From contig DBTM01000080.1 in the NCBI GenBank assembly GCA_002307055.1, positions 396-44,944 of the forward strand: a DNA stretch of 44,549 nucleotides. The letters are read 5' to 3'. Positions 30,850 to 39,329 of this stretch are shown here, piece by piece (positions within the stretch are counted from its first letter, which is position 1; every line of letters starts with the position of its first letter). Under the pieces are notes generated by a model. The model made no database searches, was not told where the DNA came from, and saw only the letters and a list, made by a program, of their open reading frames with translations. Both the position numbers and the translations under genes were made by a program. Origin of the DNA: Clostridiales bacterium UBA1316 (lineage in GTDB: Bacteria; Bacillota; Clostridia; Oscillospirales; Oscillospiraceae).

Positions 30850-32073
30850 CTAATCCAGCGCCGAATAAATAATGTTCGCGATGCGGCTTTGGTTTTCATA
30901 CGACATGGCTTCGAGCTCGACGGTGTACATCGCGGTGACGAGGCCGTTGTCCGGGTCGATAAAGAGCCGCGCGCCGCCCGCGCCGGCGTGGTCAAAGGTG
31001 CTGTCCGAACGCAGCAGACCCAAATCGTCCTTTTTGCCGTAGGAAACATTCCAGCCGAGTCCCCACGAGCTCGACAGCCATCTCGTGCCCCAGTACGAAG
31101 GCGGGAGTTTCGCGTTGTGGTCGGCGGTCATCAGGCGGATGGAGGCGGGGGAGAGGATGCGCGCGTCGTCCAGCGTACCCTTTTGCAGCCACATCTGCCC
31201 GAAGCGCGTCATGTCGCGCATCGTGCTTTTCAGGCCTGCTGCGCCGTGTGTGCTCGTCAATAAATCATCGCTGTTGAGCCAGTCGGCAAAGTGAAAGGTC
31301 GGGTCACGCCGCACATAGCGCAGCCACTTCTCTTTTGGCAGCAGGAAATGCGTATCCGTCATGCCCAGGGGCTTAAACAGCCTGCGCGCGGCGTAGCTGT
31401 CGATATCCTCGCCCGTCAATCGCTCAACGAGCTTTGCCAGCAGCTGATAGCCTGTGTCGCAGTAGGAGAAGGTCGTACCGGGATCATAGCCCAGAGGCGT
31501 TCGGAGATTGAGTGCCGTCTCCGTCTCTTCAACGGCTTTTTCAACAGGCTCTATTTTCGGCAGCCCCAAAGCCGACCGCGTTTTGAGCAGCGCGGCGGAA
31601 TAATCCTCCCAGGAGCAGTCCTCGCTGATATCCAGCCCGGAATACTCTTTAACGGTGTCCGTGAGGTATTGATACATCGTTTCGCCGGAGATGCCTGAGC
31701 AGTGGGCCATCACCTGCCAGATTTCAACCTCATCCTTTTTCCCGCCCGTAAATTCAGGGTAATATGTGTTCAGCTTATCCCACACATCAATCAGCCCGTC
31801 CTCCTGCAGTATGGCGATGAGCGTCGCCGTAAAGGACTTTGTGATGGACGCCAGCGGATAAATCGCGTCTTCCCTCAGCGGCCCCCCATTCGGCGTCTGA
31901 ACGCCGTAGCCGCCGTCAAAAATCACCTCGCCGTACCGCAGCACGCGCACCGCGCTAAACTTGTTGGGCGCGCTCTCGGTAATCTGCTTTAAAAAACTAT
32001 CGAGATATTCCAACCGTCCCGGATCCACATTGAGCTCCTTTAAGTGGTAATCCCCGGGCTTAATAAATACCAT
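30850..32073 (-). CDS. Serine hydrolase, paralogue 2 (subfamily A)
   Basis: 407 aa. SITK at residues 76-79, YCD where the second motif is expected (Asp instead of Asn), and HAG near the C-terminus. It is closely similar to paralogue 1 over the whole length, including WGTRWLSSSWGLGWN and KKDDLGLLRS, and shares the HAG form only with it, so the two are probably a recent duplication. AAAGGAGA precedes the ATG. Its start lies 12 bp after the end of paralogue 3, so paralogues 5-4-3-2 are probably one transcript. Confidence 0.88.
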   Translation of the reverse strand: MVFIKPGDYHLKELNVDPGRLEYLDSFLKQITESAPNKFSAVRVLRYGEVIFDGGYGVQTPNGGPLREDAIYPLASITKSFTATLIAILQEDGLIDVWDKLNTYYPEFTGGKKDEVEIWQVMAHCSGISGETMYQYLTDTVKEYSGLDISEDCSWEDYSAALLKTRSALGLPKIEPVEKAVEETETALNLRTPLGYDPGTTFSYCDTGYQLLAKLVERLTGEDIDSYAARRLFKPLGMTDTHFLLPKEKWLRYVRRDPTFHFADWLNSDDLLTSTHGAAGLKSTMRDMTRFGQMWLQKGTLDDARILSPASIRLMTADHNAKLPPSYWGTRWLSSSWGLGWNVSYGKKDDLGLLRSDSTFDHAGAGGARLFIDPDNGLVTAMYTVELEAMSYENQSRIANIIYSALD

Positions 32074-32085
32074 ATAAAATCTCCT

Positions 32086-33336
32086 TTATCTCAGCGCCGA
32101 ATAAATAATGTTGGCAATCCTGCTGTGATTGGGGTTGAAGATATCGTAGCGGGTGTCGACGGCGTAGAGCGCGACGGCAAGACCGGCGTCGGGATCAGCG
32201 AAAACGCGGGCGCCGCCCGCGCCGCCGTGGTCAAAGGTTCTCTCCGAGCGCAAAAGGCCCAGATCGTCCTTCTTCGTGCCCTTGATGACCCAGCCGAGCC
32301 CCCAGTCCGCGCCCAGCATCCGCCCGAACCACGGATTATCGGGTAAACCGACGTTGTGATTGGTCGTCATAACGCGGATGGTCGCCGGAGAGAGGACTTG
32401 CTGTCCGTTAAAGCTGCCTTCATTCAGGTACATCTGGCAGAGATTTGTCAGGTCGTGCACGGTGCTCTTCAGGCCGTTGCCGCCTCTGGTGTTAAGCAAA
32501 ACAGCGTCGCTGTTGAGCCAGTCGCCGTTGAAATAGGCCGGGTCCCTTTTGAGTACGCGCGGCCATTTCTCCTCCGGCAGGCTGTAATGCGAATCCGTCA
32601 TGCTCAGCGGCTCAAACAGCCTGCGCTGGGCGAAGCTGTCGATGCTCTCGCCGGTCAGCCGTTCAATGAGCCAGGCCATCAGCTCATAACCTGTGCTGCA
32701 ATAGGATAAAACGGTGTGCACTTCAGCCGCGAGGGGGGCCCGCAGCTTCAGGAGCGTTTCAGCCTCCTGTATTGCCTGCGGCTCTTCGTCCGGCGCCGCC
32801 TTCGGCAGGCCAAGCGCTTCGCGTACGTCCAGGAGCGCCTGCATGTATTCATCATACGAGAAGCTGTCGTCAGGGCTGTGTCCGAGCTGTTTCTTCAGAT
32901 AATCGTCGATGTATCGATCCATCACATCATCGTTCATGCCCGAGGAGTGGCACAGGAGCTGCCAGATTTCGATCGCGTCTTTATTGCCGCCGGTGAATTC
33001 CGGATAGTACCGGTTGACCCGGTCGCAGAAATCGATGACACCGTCCTCCTGCAGGATCGCCAGCAGCGTCGCCGTGACGGTTTTTGTCACCGACGCCATC
33101 GGAATAATCGTGTCCAGCGTCAGCGCCGGCCCTGCGTCCGCAGGGCTTGCTCCCGGAGCCTTGACCCCATACGCGCCGCTGAAAATTTCCGTACCGTACC
33201 GCAGCGCGCGGATGACGATAGACGGGTGTCCGCCCTCGCCTGTAATTGACTGTAAAAATGTATCCAGCTGCTCCAGCCGCTTGACATTGACGCGCAGCGC
33301 CTGAGCCTCTGATGCTTTTATAATGGTTGCTGACAT
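32086..33336 (-). CDS. Serine hydrolase, paralogue 3 (subfamily B)
   Basis: 416 aa. SVTK nucleophile motif, YCS second motif, HGG third motif. Subfamily B is marked by the N-terminus MSATIIKASEAQALRVNVKRLE and by an extra loop (PGASPADAGPALTLD) before the SVTK motif. Its closest relative is paralogue 7, not its neighbours: both share IKGTKKDDLGLLRSE, NPWFGRMLGADWGLGW and FNPNHSRIANII. The start at ATG 33336 follows AAGGAG; the frame is open to 33648, but that part overlaps paralogue 4 in another frame and is not real. Confidence 0.88.
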   Translation of the reverse strand: MSATIIKASEAQALRVNVKRLEQLDTFLQSITGEGGHPSIVIRALRYGTEIFSGAYGVKAPGASPADAGPALTLDTIIPMASVTKTVTATLLAILQEDGVIDFCDRVNRYYPEFTGGNKDAIEIWQLLCHSSGMNDDVMDRYIDDYLKKQLGHSPDDSFSYDEYMQALLDVREALGLPKAAPDEEPQAIQEAETLLKLRAPLAAEVHTVLSYCSTGYELMAWLIERLTGESIDSFAQRRLFEPLSMTDSHYSLPEEKWPRVLKRDPAYFNGDWLNSDAVLLNTRGGNGLKSTVHDLTNLCQMYLNEGSFNGQQVLSPATIRVMTTNHNVGLPDNPWFGRMLGADWGLGWVIKGTKKDDLGLLRSERTFDHGGAGGARVFADPDAGLAVALYAVDTRYDIFNPNHSRIANIIYSALR

Positions 33337-33358
33337 ATGTACAACTCCTTGATTAATT

Positions 33359-34597
33359 TTATAGCAGCGCCGAATAGATGATATTCGCGATGCGGCTGTG
33401 ATTGGCGTAGGACGTATACAGCTCCTTGTCCACCAGATACATGGCGATGACGAGGTCGTTGTCGGGATCAATAACGAGGCGCGCCCCGCCCATACCGCCG
33501 TGGTCGAGCGTGTTGTCCGAGCGCAGGAGACCGAGGTCGTCCTTCTTGCCGCGGCTGACAACCCAGCCGAGCGTCCATGCGCTGCTGAGCATCCGTCCGA
33601 ACCAGGACGACGCGGGCAGATCAAAATTCTGGTCGGTCGATAAAACACGGATCGATGCCGGTGACAGCACCTCCTGACCGCCGAGCGTACCCTTGTTTAA
33701 ATACATCTGGCCGAGTAGCGTCAGGTCATGCATCGTGCTCTTCAAGCCCCCCGCGCCGTTCGTGTTGGAAAGCACACCCTCGCTGTTGAGCCATTCGCCC
33801 GACACATACGACGGATCTCTTTTAATTACGCGCGTCCACTTTTCCTTCGGTACGATGAAATGCGAGTCCGTCATCCCAAGCGGCCCGAACAACCGGCGCG
33901 CGGCGAAGCTGTCGATACTCTCGCCGCTCAGCCTTTCTATCAGCTTGCCCAGGAGCATATAACCCGTGCCGCAATACTCAAAGCCTGTGTGGGGGTCGCG
34001 CGCGAGCGGCGCTTTGAGCCTCAGGATGTCGATGGTTTCCTGGAAAGCCTCGTCCCCTTCGGCCTTCGGCAGACCCAGAGACTCGCGTATTTGCATAACA
34101 GCCGTATAGGCCTGCGCGTCTGTGAAGCCCTCGTTCTCGGAAAGCCCAAGCTGCTCCCGTATGCGCTGGTTAACATAATTGCCGATGACGTCGTCGGACA
34201 TGCCCGACGAGTGGCACATCAGCTGCCAGATTTCAACCGCGTCCTTTTTATCGCCGGAGAATTCAGGAAAGTAGCGCCCCAATCTGTCGCAGAAATCGAC
34301 AGCGCCGTCCTCTTGCAATATCGCCAGCAGTGTCGCCGTAATGGCCTTTGTCACCGACGACAGCGGAAAAATCGTATCCGTTGTCGCCGGAATACCGCCC
34401 GGCGTGATGATATCAGGGACGCGTAAGCCATAAGCCCCGCTGAAAATTTCCGCTCCGTGGCGCAGCACCCTGATGACGCTTGCCGAATGCGTCCCGTCGT
34501 CCGTCACCTGCTGTATAAATTTATCCAGATGCTCCAGCCGCCTGACGCTGACCTTCAGCGCCTCCGCAGCCCCCGCCTTAATTATCGTTGCTCCCAT
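33359..34597 (-). CDS. Serine hydrolase, paralogue 4 (subfamily B)
   Basis: 412 aa. SVTK, then YCG as the second motif (Gly in place of Asn), and HGG followed by MGGARL. N-terminus MGATIIKAGAAEALKV. It differs from its neighbours around the active-site lid (NFDLPASSWFGRMLSSAWTLGW). GGAGG precedes the ATG. It lies 26 bp after paralogue 5 and 22 bp before paralogue 3, all on the minus strand. Catalytic competence with Gly in the second motif is uncertain. Confidence 0.87.
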   Translation of the reverse strand: MGATIIKAGAAEALKVSVRRLEHLDKFIQQVTDDGTHSASVIRVLRHGAEIFSGAYGLRVPDIITPGGIPATTDTIFPLSSVTKAITATLLAILQEDGAVDFCDRLGRYFPEFSGDKKDAVEIWQLMCHSSGMSDDVIGNYVNQRIREQLGLSENEGFTDAQAYTAVMQIRESLGLPKAEGDEAFQETIDILRLKAPLARDPHTGFEYCGTGYMLLGKLIERLSGESIDSFAARRLFGPLGMTDSHFIVPKEKWTRVIKRDPSYVSGEWLNSEGVLSNTNGAGGLKSTMHDLTLLGQMYLNKGTLGGQEVLSPASIRVLSTDQNFDLPASSWFGRMLSSAWTLGWVVSRGKKDDLGLLRSDNTLDHGGMGGARLVIDPDNDLVIAMYLVDKELYTSYANHSRIANIIYSALL

Positions 34598-34623
34598 AAA
34601 GAAACCTCCATTTATTAATTAAT

Positions 34624-35859
34624 TCATCTCAGCGCCGAATAGATAATATTTGCAACCCTGCTGTGGTTGGAGTACGGCGCGGCGTCTTCTCTGTCGACCA
34701 TATAAAGGCTGAATACAAGGCCACTGTCGGGGTCGACAAAAAGCCGCGCGCCGCCCGCGCCGCCGTGGTCAAACGTTCTGTCCGAGCGCAGGAGGCCGAG
34801 GTCGTCCTTTTTGCCGTATCGGACATGCCAGCCAAGTCCCCAGGCTGCGCCGAGCCTTTTGCCGAAATAAAAGCAATCGGGCAGTCCGATATTGTGATTC
34901 GCCGTCAGCACGCGGATGGTCGCCGGAGAGAGAAGCTGCCTTGAGCCCAGTGTGCCTTCCTGCAGATACATCTGCCCGAAAAGCGTCATGTCATACATGG
35001 TGCTTTTGAGGCCTCCGGCGCCGCTCGCGCTGCTTAAAGTGCTTTCGCTGTTGAGCCATTTTGCGTTGTAGCAGTCGTCCGGGCGTTTAACCACGCGGGG
35101 CCACTTGTCCCTCGGCAGGATAAAATACGTGTCCGCCATGCCGAGCGGTTCGAATAATCTCCGCTTCGCGTAGCTGTCCGGACTCTCTCCGGTCAGACGT
35201 TCAATCAAACTGTATAATAGCCTATAACCCGTACTGCAATAATCAAAAACCGTCCGGGGGTCGCTGCCCAAGGGCGCTCTGAGCCTTAATACCTGTGCGG
35301 TCCCCTGAACGGTTTGCTCCCGCGATGCCCCGGGTTCGGCTTTCGGCAAGCCCAGTGCTTCGCGCGCCCGCAGAATTGCCTGTATGTATTCCTCGTGAGA
35401 ATACTTGTCATCCGGCCCCCGTCCGAGCTGCGCGCATACAACCGAATCCACATACCTGCTCATCGCCTCGTCCGACATGCCCGAGGAGTGGCTCAAGAGC
35501 TGCCAGATTTCAATCTGGTCCTTTTTGCCGCCCGTGAACTCCGGAAAATACCGGCTCAGCCTGTCGCAGAAATCCAGCGCGCCGTCCTCCTGCAGCAGAG
35601 CCAGCAGCGTCACAGTGACGCTCTTCGTGACCGACTGCAGCTCAAAAATCCCATCGGCGGTCAGCGGCGGCCCCCCGGGCGCGCTGACACCGTAAGCGCC
35701 GCTGAAAATTTCCGTCCCATACCGCAGCACGCGGATAGCGCTCGCCGGATGCGTCCCGTCGTCCGTCACCTGCTGCATAAATTTATCCAAAAGCTCCAGC
35801 CTCTTAACGCTGACCCGCACCGCCTCCGCGTCAGACCCGCTGATAATAGTTGCCGGCAT
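34624..35859 (-). CDS. Serine hydrolase, paralogue 5 (subfamily B)
   Basis: 411 aa. SVTK with an unusual preceding FELQ (the others have PLA, PMA, PVA or PLS), YCS second motif and HGG third motif. N-terminus MPATIISGSDAEAVRV. The last 20 residues (YSNHSRVANIIYSALR) match the subfamily end. AAAGGGGAG precedes the ATG. It begins the tight 5-4-3-2 cluster, 106 bp after the GNAT gene, with a GC hairpin in that gap. Confidence 0.87.
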   Translation of the reverse strand: MPATIISGSDAEAVRVSVKRLELLDKFMQQVTDDGTHPASAIRVLRYGTEIFSGAYGVSAPGGPPLTADGIFELQSVTKSVTVTLLALLQEDGALDFCDRLSRYFPEFTGGKKDQIEIWQLLSHSSGMSDEAMSRYVDSVVCAQLGRGPDDKYSHEEYIQAILRAREALGLPKAEPGASREQTVQGTAQVLRLRAPLGSDPRTVFDYCSTGYRLLYSLIERLTGESPDSYAKRRLFEPLGMADTYFILPRDKWPRVVKRPDDCYNAKWLNSESTLSSASGAGGLKSTMYDMTLFGQMYLQEGTLGSRQLLSPATIRVLTANHNIGLPDCFYFGKRLGAAWGLGWHVRYGKKDDLGLLRSDRTFDHGGAGGARLFVDPDSGLVFSLYMVDREDAAPYSNHSRVANIIYSALR

Positions 35860-35877
35860 AAGTGCTCCCCTTTACTG

Positions 35878-35903
35878 GTAGGGCGCGGCCACTGGACGCG
35901 CCG
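35878..35903. repeat. Degenerate GC hairpin between GNAT gene and paralogue 5
   Basis: GTAGGGCGCGGCCACTGGAC followed by GCGCCG forms a GGCGCG/CGCGCC hairpin. It has the outline of family C with different arms. Confidence 0.45.
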
Positions 35904-35965
35904 TTTTTCTATAGCTGCGTTTTTCCGCGCGAGAAGTGATGTGTCGCGGACGCTGCACCCTATAA

Positions 35966-36541
35966 TTATGTGTATTTACAAAACCCAGCTTCTATGGTAT
36001 TTGATTTCAAAGCGAGATATTCCTCATCTATAATCGAATACTGATAGGCGTCATGCCACAGCGGTTTTCCGTCCGGTGACTTTTTGAAGAAGGCCGGTTT
36101 TCTAAAATGCCCTTCTCTTCTCATCTGCAGCCGTTCCATCAGCTTCCACGATGGCGTGTTCTCAGGATTGCAGTTACCGATAATTCTATGAGCCGCAGCT
36201 TGCTTAAAGCCATATTCCAGAATTTTTTCACATGCCTCTGTTGCGTAACCCTTTCCTTGGTATACGGCATTAAAGACAAAACCGATTTCCCATGTTTGAA
36301 ACGCTTTCGGCTCCAGCTGCTTGAAATAGATATTTCCGGTTAATCGTTTGGTTTCTTTCAGGCATACCGCCCAGAACGCATCCTCCTGTGAGCGCCGGAT
36401 AGCTTCATGCTTACACTCTTCCTCGTCAAAAACGCCGTATGGTTCATACTTCACAACAATTTCCTGAGACAGATAGTCATATAAATCAAGCCAATCGTCC
36501 TCGGCGAATCGCCTTAAAGTCAATCTTTCTGTTTCAAGCAT
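35966..36541 (-). CDS. GNAT-family N-acetyltransferase (RimJ/RimL type)
   Basis: 191 aa. LETERLTLRRFAEDDW at the start, a central beta-strand region, the acetyl-CoA loop YQGKGYATEA (R/QxxGxG/A pattern) and a conserved HRIIGNCNPENTPSWKLMERLQMRREG match the RimJ/RimL branch, which acetylates N-termini, amino sugars, small amines or drugs. It is embedded in the hydrolase array, starting 16 bp after the stop of paralogue 6 on the same strand without a strong ribosome site of its own, so it is probably coupled to paralogue 6. The ATG at 36541 is preferred to the TTG just before it. Confidence 0.87.
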   Translation of the reverse strand: MLETERLTLRRFAEDDWLDLYDYLSQEIVVKYEPYGVFDEEECKHEAIRRSQEDAFWAVCLKETKRLTGNIYFKQLEPKAFQTWEIGFVFNAVYQGKGYATEACEKILEYGFKQAAAHRIIGNCNPENTPSWKLMERLQMRREGHFRKPAFFKKSPDGKPLWHDAYQYSIIDEEYLALKSNTIEAGFCKYT

Positions 36542-36557
36542 CAAAACAGAGTGCGCC

Positions 36558-37781
36558 TTAATCCAGTGCCGTGTAGACGATATTCATCGCACGGCTGAGG
36601 TTGGCGCTGAAGTTTTGATCTTTGTCGGCCATGTAGAGGCTGACGACGAGATCGTTTTCGGGGTCGATGAGGAGGCGCGCACCGCCGAAGCCGCCGTGGT
36701 CGAAGGCGCTCGGTGAACGCAGGAGGGTGGTGTCGTCCTTTTTATCGCAGCGGAGGTTCCAGCCGAGGCCCCAGTTGGCGCCCAGGGTTCTGCCGAACCA
36801 GGGCGTCGGCGGCAGTCCGGCGTTGTGGTCGGTCGTCATCAGCCGGATGGACGCCGGAGATAAAACGCGCGCATTGCCGAGCGTCCCCTTCTGCAGATAC
36901 ATCTGCCCGAAATTCGCTAAATCCCGCATCGTGCTCTTTAAGCCGCCGGAGCCGCTCGTGCTGACCAAAAGCGCCTCGCTGTTGAGCCAGTCCGCGCCGG
37001 GGCAGGTCTCCGGGCGCTTGACGGCGCGCGCCCACTTGGCCTGTGGCATCACAAAATAGGTATCCGACATGTTAAGAGGTTCGAAGAGCTTCCGCTGTGC
37101 GTAGCTGTCGATGCTTTCGCCGGTCAGCCTTTCAATCAGCTTGACGAACAGCTGGTAGCCCAGGCCGCAGTAGTTGTAAGCCGTGTGCGGCGCGCTCGCC
37201 AGGGGTGCCCTCAAGCTCAATAGCGCTTCAACCTCCCACACGGAATCACCATTTTCTTTTGCCGGAGGCAGTCCCAAGGACTCCCGCGAATCCAAAAGCA
37301 CCTGTGTGTATTCCTCATCAGTAAAACTTTCGTGCTTATCGCGTCCCAGCTTTTCCCGCACAAACGCGTTGATATGCTCATCCATCAGGTCGCCGGACAT
37401 GCCTGAGCAATGCGCCAGCACCTGCCAGATTTCCACCTCGTCCTTGTGCTCGCCCGTGAATTCCGGGTAATATTTATTGAACTTGTCCCATAAATCAATC
37501 AACCCATCCTCCTGCAAAACAGCCAGCAGTGTCGCCACAAACGGCTTCGTGAGCGAAGCCAGCGGATAAATCGCATCCTCCTTTAATGCCGCCCCGTTCG
37601 GCGGACTGACGCCGTAAGCCCCGTTAAAAATCAGCGCGCCGCGGCGCAGCACGCGCATCCCGATGAACGGATGCTCGCCCTTGTCAATCAGCTGCTTCAA
37701 ATATGTATCCAGATACTCCAGCCGCTGCGGCGCAACCCTCAGCACCTCAAAGCGTAAAGCATCCGGTTTCGTTTGTGTCAT
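36558..37781 (-). CDS. Serine hydrolase, paralogue 6 (subfamily A)
   Basis: 407 aa. SLTK nucleophile motif, YCG second motif in the form YCGLGY (the others of subfamilies A and B have YCxTxY), HGG followed by FGGARL. The start MTQTKPDALRFEVLRVAPQRLEYLD groups it with paralogues 1 and 2, yet the HGG motif is as in subfamily B. GGAGGGG precedes the ATG. It lies 160 bp after paralogue 7 (repeats in between) and 16 bp before the GNAT gene. Confidence 0.87.
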   Translation of the reverse strand: MTQTKPDALRFEVLRVAPQRLEYLDTYLKQLIDKGEHPFIGMRVLRRGALIFNGAYGVSPPNGAALKEDAIYPLASLTKPFVATLLAVLQEDGLIDLWDKFNKYYPEFTGEHKDEVEIWQVLAHCSGMSGDLMDEHINAFVREKLGRDKHESFTDEEYTQVLLDSRESLGLPPAKENGDSVWEVEALLSLRAPLASAPHTAYNYCGLGYQLFVKLIERLTGESIDSYAQRKLFEPLNMSDTYFVMPQAKWARAVKRPETCPGADWLNSEALLVSTSGSGGLKSTMRDLANFGQMYLQKGTLGNARVLSPASIRLMTTDHNAGLPPTPWFGRTLGANWGLGWNLRCDKKDDTTLLRSPSAFDHGGFGGARLLIDPENDLVVSLYMADKDQNFSANLSRAMNIVYTALD

Positions 37782-37830
37782 AAGAACCCCTCCATATTGT
37801 TTGAATAATTATTTGGCGTCGCGTCGCGGT

Positions 37831-37922
37831 GCTGGGCGGCGTGGAAGCCGCCCGCTACGCGTGACCTGAAGTTTCCGCAGAGGTTAGAACTTTTCGTAGC
37901 GGCAGGCTTCCACGCCTGCCCG
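37831..37922. repeat. Two inverted copies of hairpin repeat family A
   Basis: 37831-37860 holds the unit in reverse (GGGCGGC...GCCGCCC, ending GCTACGC). 37895-37922 holds it forward (CGTAGCGGCAGGCTTCCACG then CCTGCCCG). Both match 27637-27664. They face each other across about 35 bp, so the whole 160-bp gap could fold as one large structure. Confidence 0.65.
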
Positions 37923-37941
37923 TTCTCGATTCCCGTGCACC

Positions 37942-39174
37942 TTACTTCAGCGCCGAGAAGATGATATTGGCGATCCTGCTGTGATTCGGATTAAAAACAT
38001 CGTAATTCGTGTCGACCATATACATCGCCACGACAAGCGCCGCGTCGGGATCAATGAAGATGCGCGCACCGCCGGCTCCGCCGTGGTCAAATGTGTTTTC
38101 CGAGCGCAGAAGGCCCAGGTCATCCTTCTTAGTGCCCTTGATGACCCAGCCGAGGCCCCAGTCCGCGCCGAGCATCCGTCCGAACCATGGATTGTCGGGC
38201 AGGCCGACGTTATGGTTCTTCGTCATTACCCGCACAGTGGCGGGGGAGAGGACCTGCTGCCCGTCGAGCGTGCCCCCGTTCAAATACATCTGACCCAGCC
38301 GCGTCAGGTCGCGCATGGTGGTTTTCAACCCGCCGCCTCCGCCAACGCTGGTCAGAATGCCCTCGCTGTTAAAGTATTCGCCCTCAAAGCAGGACGGGTC
38401 TCTTTTCAGCACGCGCGGCCACTTTTCCCTCGGCAGGATAAAATGCGAGTCCACCATGCCCAGAGGCCCGAACAGGCGGTGCTGGGCGAGGCTCTCGATG
38501 TCCTCGCCGGCCAGCCGCTCAGCCAGCCTGGCCAGTAGCTCATAACCTGTGCTGCAATAATCTAAAGCGGTATGGGGCTCGGTTGCCAGGGGCGCTTTGA
38601 GCCGCAGGAGCACGTTAACCTCCTGTATGGCCTGAGCCTCTTTGCCGGGCTCGGCTTTTGGCAGGCCCAGCGCTTCCCGCGCGTCCAGCAGCGCCTGGTT
38701 GCACTGCTCGCGGGAGCAGCTGTCGAGCGAATCAACGCCGAGTCTTTCCTTTAAAAAATCCTCTTTATGGCGGCTCATTAAATCGTCGCTCATACCGGAG
38801 GAGTGGCATAAGAGCTGCCAGATTTCAACCGCGTCCTTACTGCCGCCGGTGAAAGCGGGATAATACCGGCTCAGCCTGTCGCAGAAATCGATGGCCCCGT
38901 CCTCCTGTAAAATAGCCAGAAGCGTTGCGGTAACGGTTTTCGTCACGGACGCCACCGGTATAATCGTGTCCGGGGTAAGCGGGGGACCACCGGGGGCTTT
39001 AACGCCGTACGCCCCGCTGAAAATTTCCGTGCCGCGGCGCAGCACGGATATAACACTCGACGGATGACCTCCCGCGCCCGTGATCTGCTGCATAAACCGA
39101 TCCAGATGCTCCAGCCGCTTGACATTCACGCCTAATGCTTCGGCCTCCGAGGCTTTTATAATCGTTCCAGCCAT
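37942..39174 (-). CDS. Serine hydrolase, paralogue 7 (subfamily B), first of the array
   Basis: 410 aa. SVTK, YCS and HGG motifs. It is nearly the twin of paralogue 3, sharing the N-terminal MxxTIIKASEAxAL, the APGGPPLTPDTIIP loop type and a NPWFGRMLGADWGLGWVIKG region. The ATG at 39174 follows AAAGGGG; an in-frame ATG at 39195 is possible but less well placed. A good minus-strand promoter lies 57-86 bp upstream, after the terminator of the preceding gene, so transcription of the array probably starts here. Cytosolic, substrate unknown. Confidence 0.88.
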   Translation of the reverse strand: MAGTIIKASEAEALGVNVKRLEHLDRFMQQITGAGGHPSSVISVLRRGTEIFSGAYGVKAPGGPPLTPDTIIPVASVTKTVTATLLAILQEDGAIDFCDRLSRYYPAFTGGSKDAVEIWQLLCHSSGMSDDLMSRHKEDFLKERLGVDSLDSCSREQCNQALLDAREALGLPKAEPGKEAQAIQEVNVLLRLKAPLATEPHTALDYCSTGYELLARLAERLAGEDIESLAQHRLFGPLGMVDSHFILPREKWPRVLKRDPSCFEGEYFNSEGILTSVGGGGGLKTTMRDLTRLGQMYLNGGTLDGQQVLSPATVRVMTKNHNVGLPDNPWFGRMLGADWGLGWVIKGTKKDDLGLLRSENTFDHGGAGGARIFIDPDAALVVAMYMVDTNYDVFNPNHSRIANIIFSALK

Positions 39175-39230
39175 GTTTCGACCCCTTTCACCCATTACCC
39201 AAAAATGTATATATTACTATCAATTACATA

Positions 39231-39260
39231 AATGTACCAATACACGCTTAACCGTGTCAA
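39231..39260 (-). promoter_or_regulatory. Promoter of the hydrolase array
   Basis: On the minus strand TTGACA (39255-39260), an 18-bp spacer and TACATT (39231-39236). It lies between the terminator at 39299-39329 and the start of paralogue 7. Confidence 0.6.
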
Positions 39261-39298
39261 TGAAGCAGCCAATACTGTTATATAACTGTAACAATAAA

Positions 39299-39329
39299 AA
39301 AATCCGCTCAAATCACATGAGCGGATTTT
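39299..39329 (-). terminator. Terminator overlapping the stop codon of the glycosyltransferase gene
   Basis: AAAATCCGCTCA (39299-39310) pairs with TGAGCGGATTTT (39318-39329). On the minus strand the hairpin is followed by TTTTTTTATT. The upstream arm contains the last codons of the gene ending at 39313. Confidence 0.85.

Noticed and set aside
33337..33648. 104-codon N-terminal extension of hydrolase paralogue 3
   Set aside because: It overlaps paralogue 4 in another frame, reads as Arg/Ser-rich shadow sequence, and a good ribosome site marks the start at 33336.
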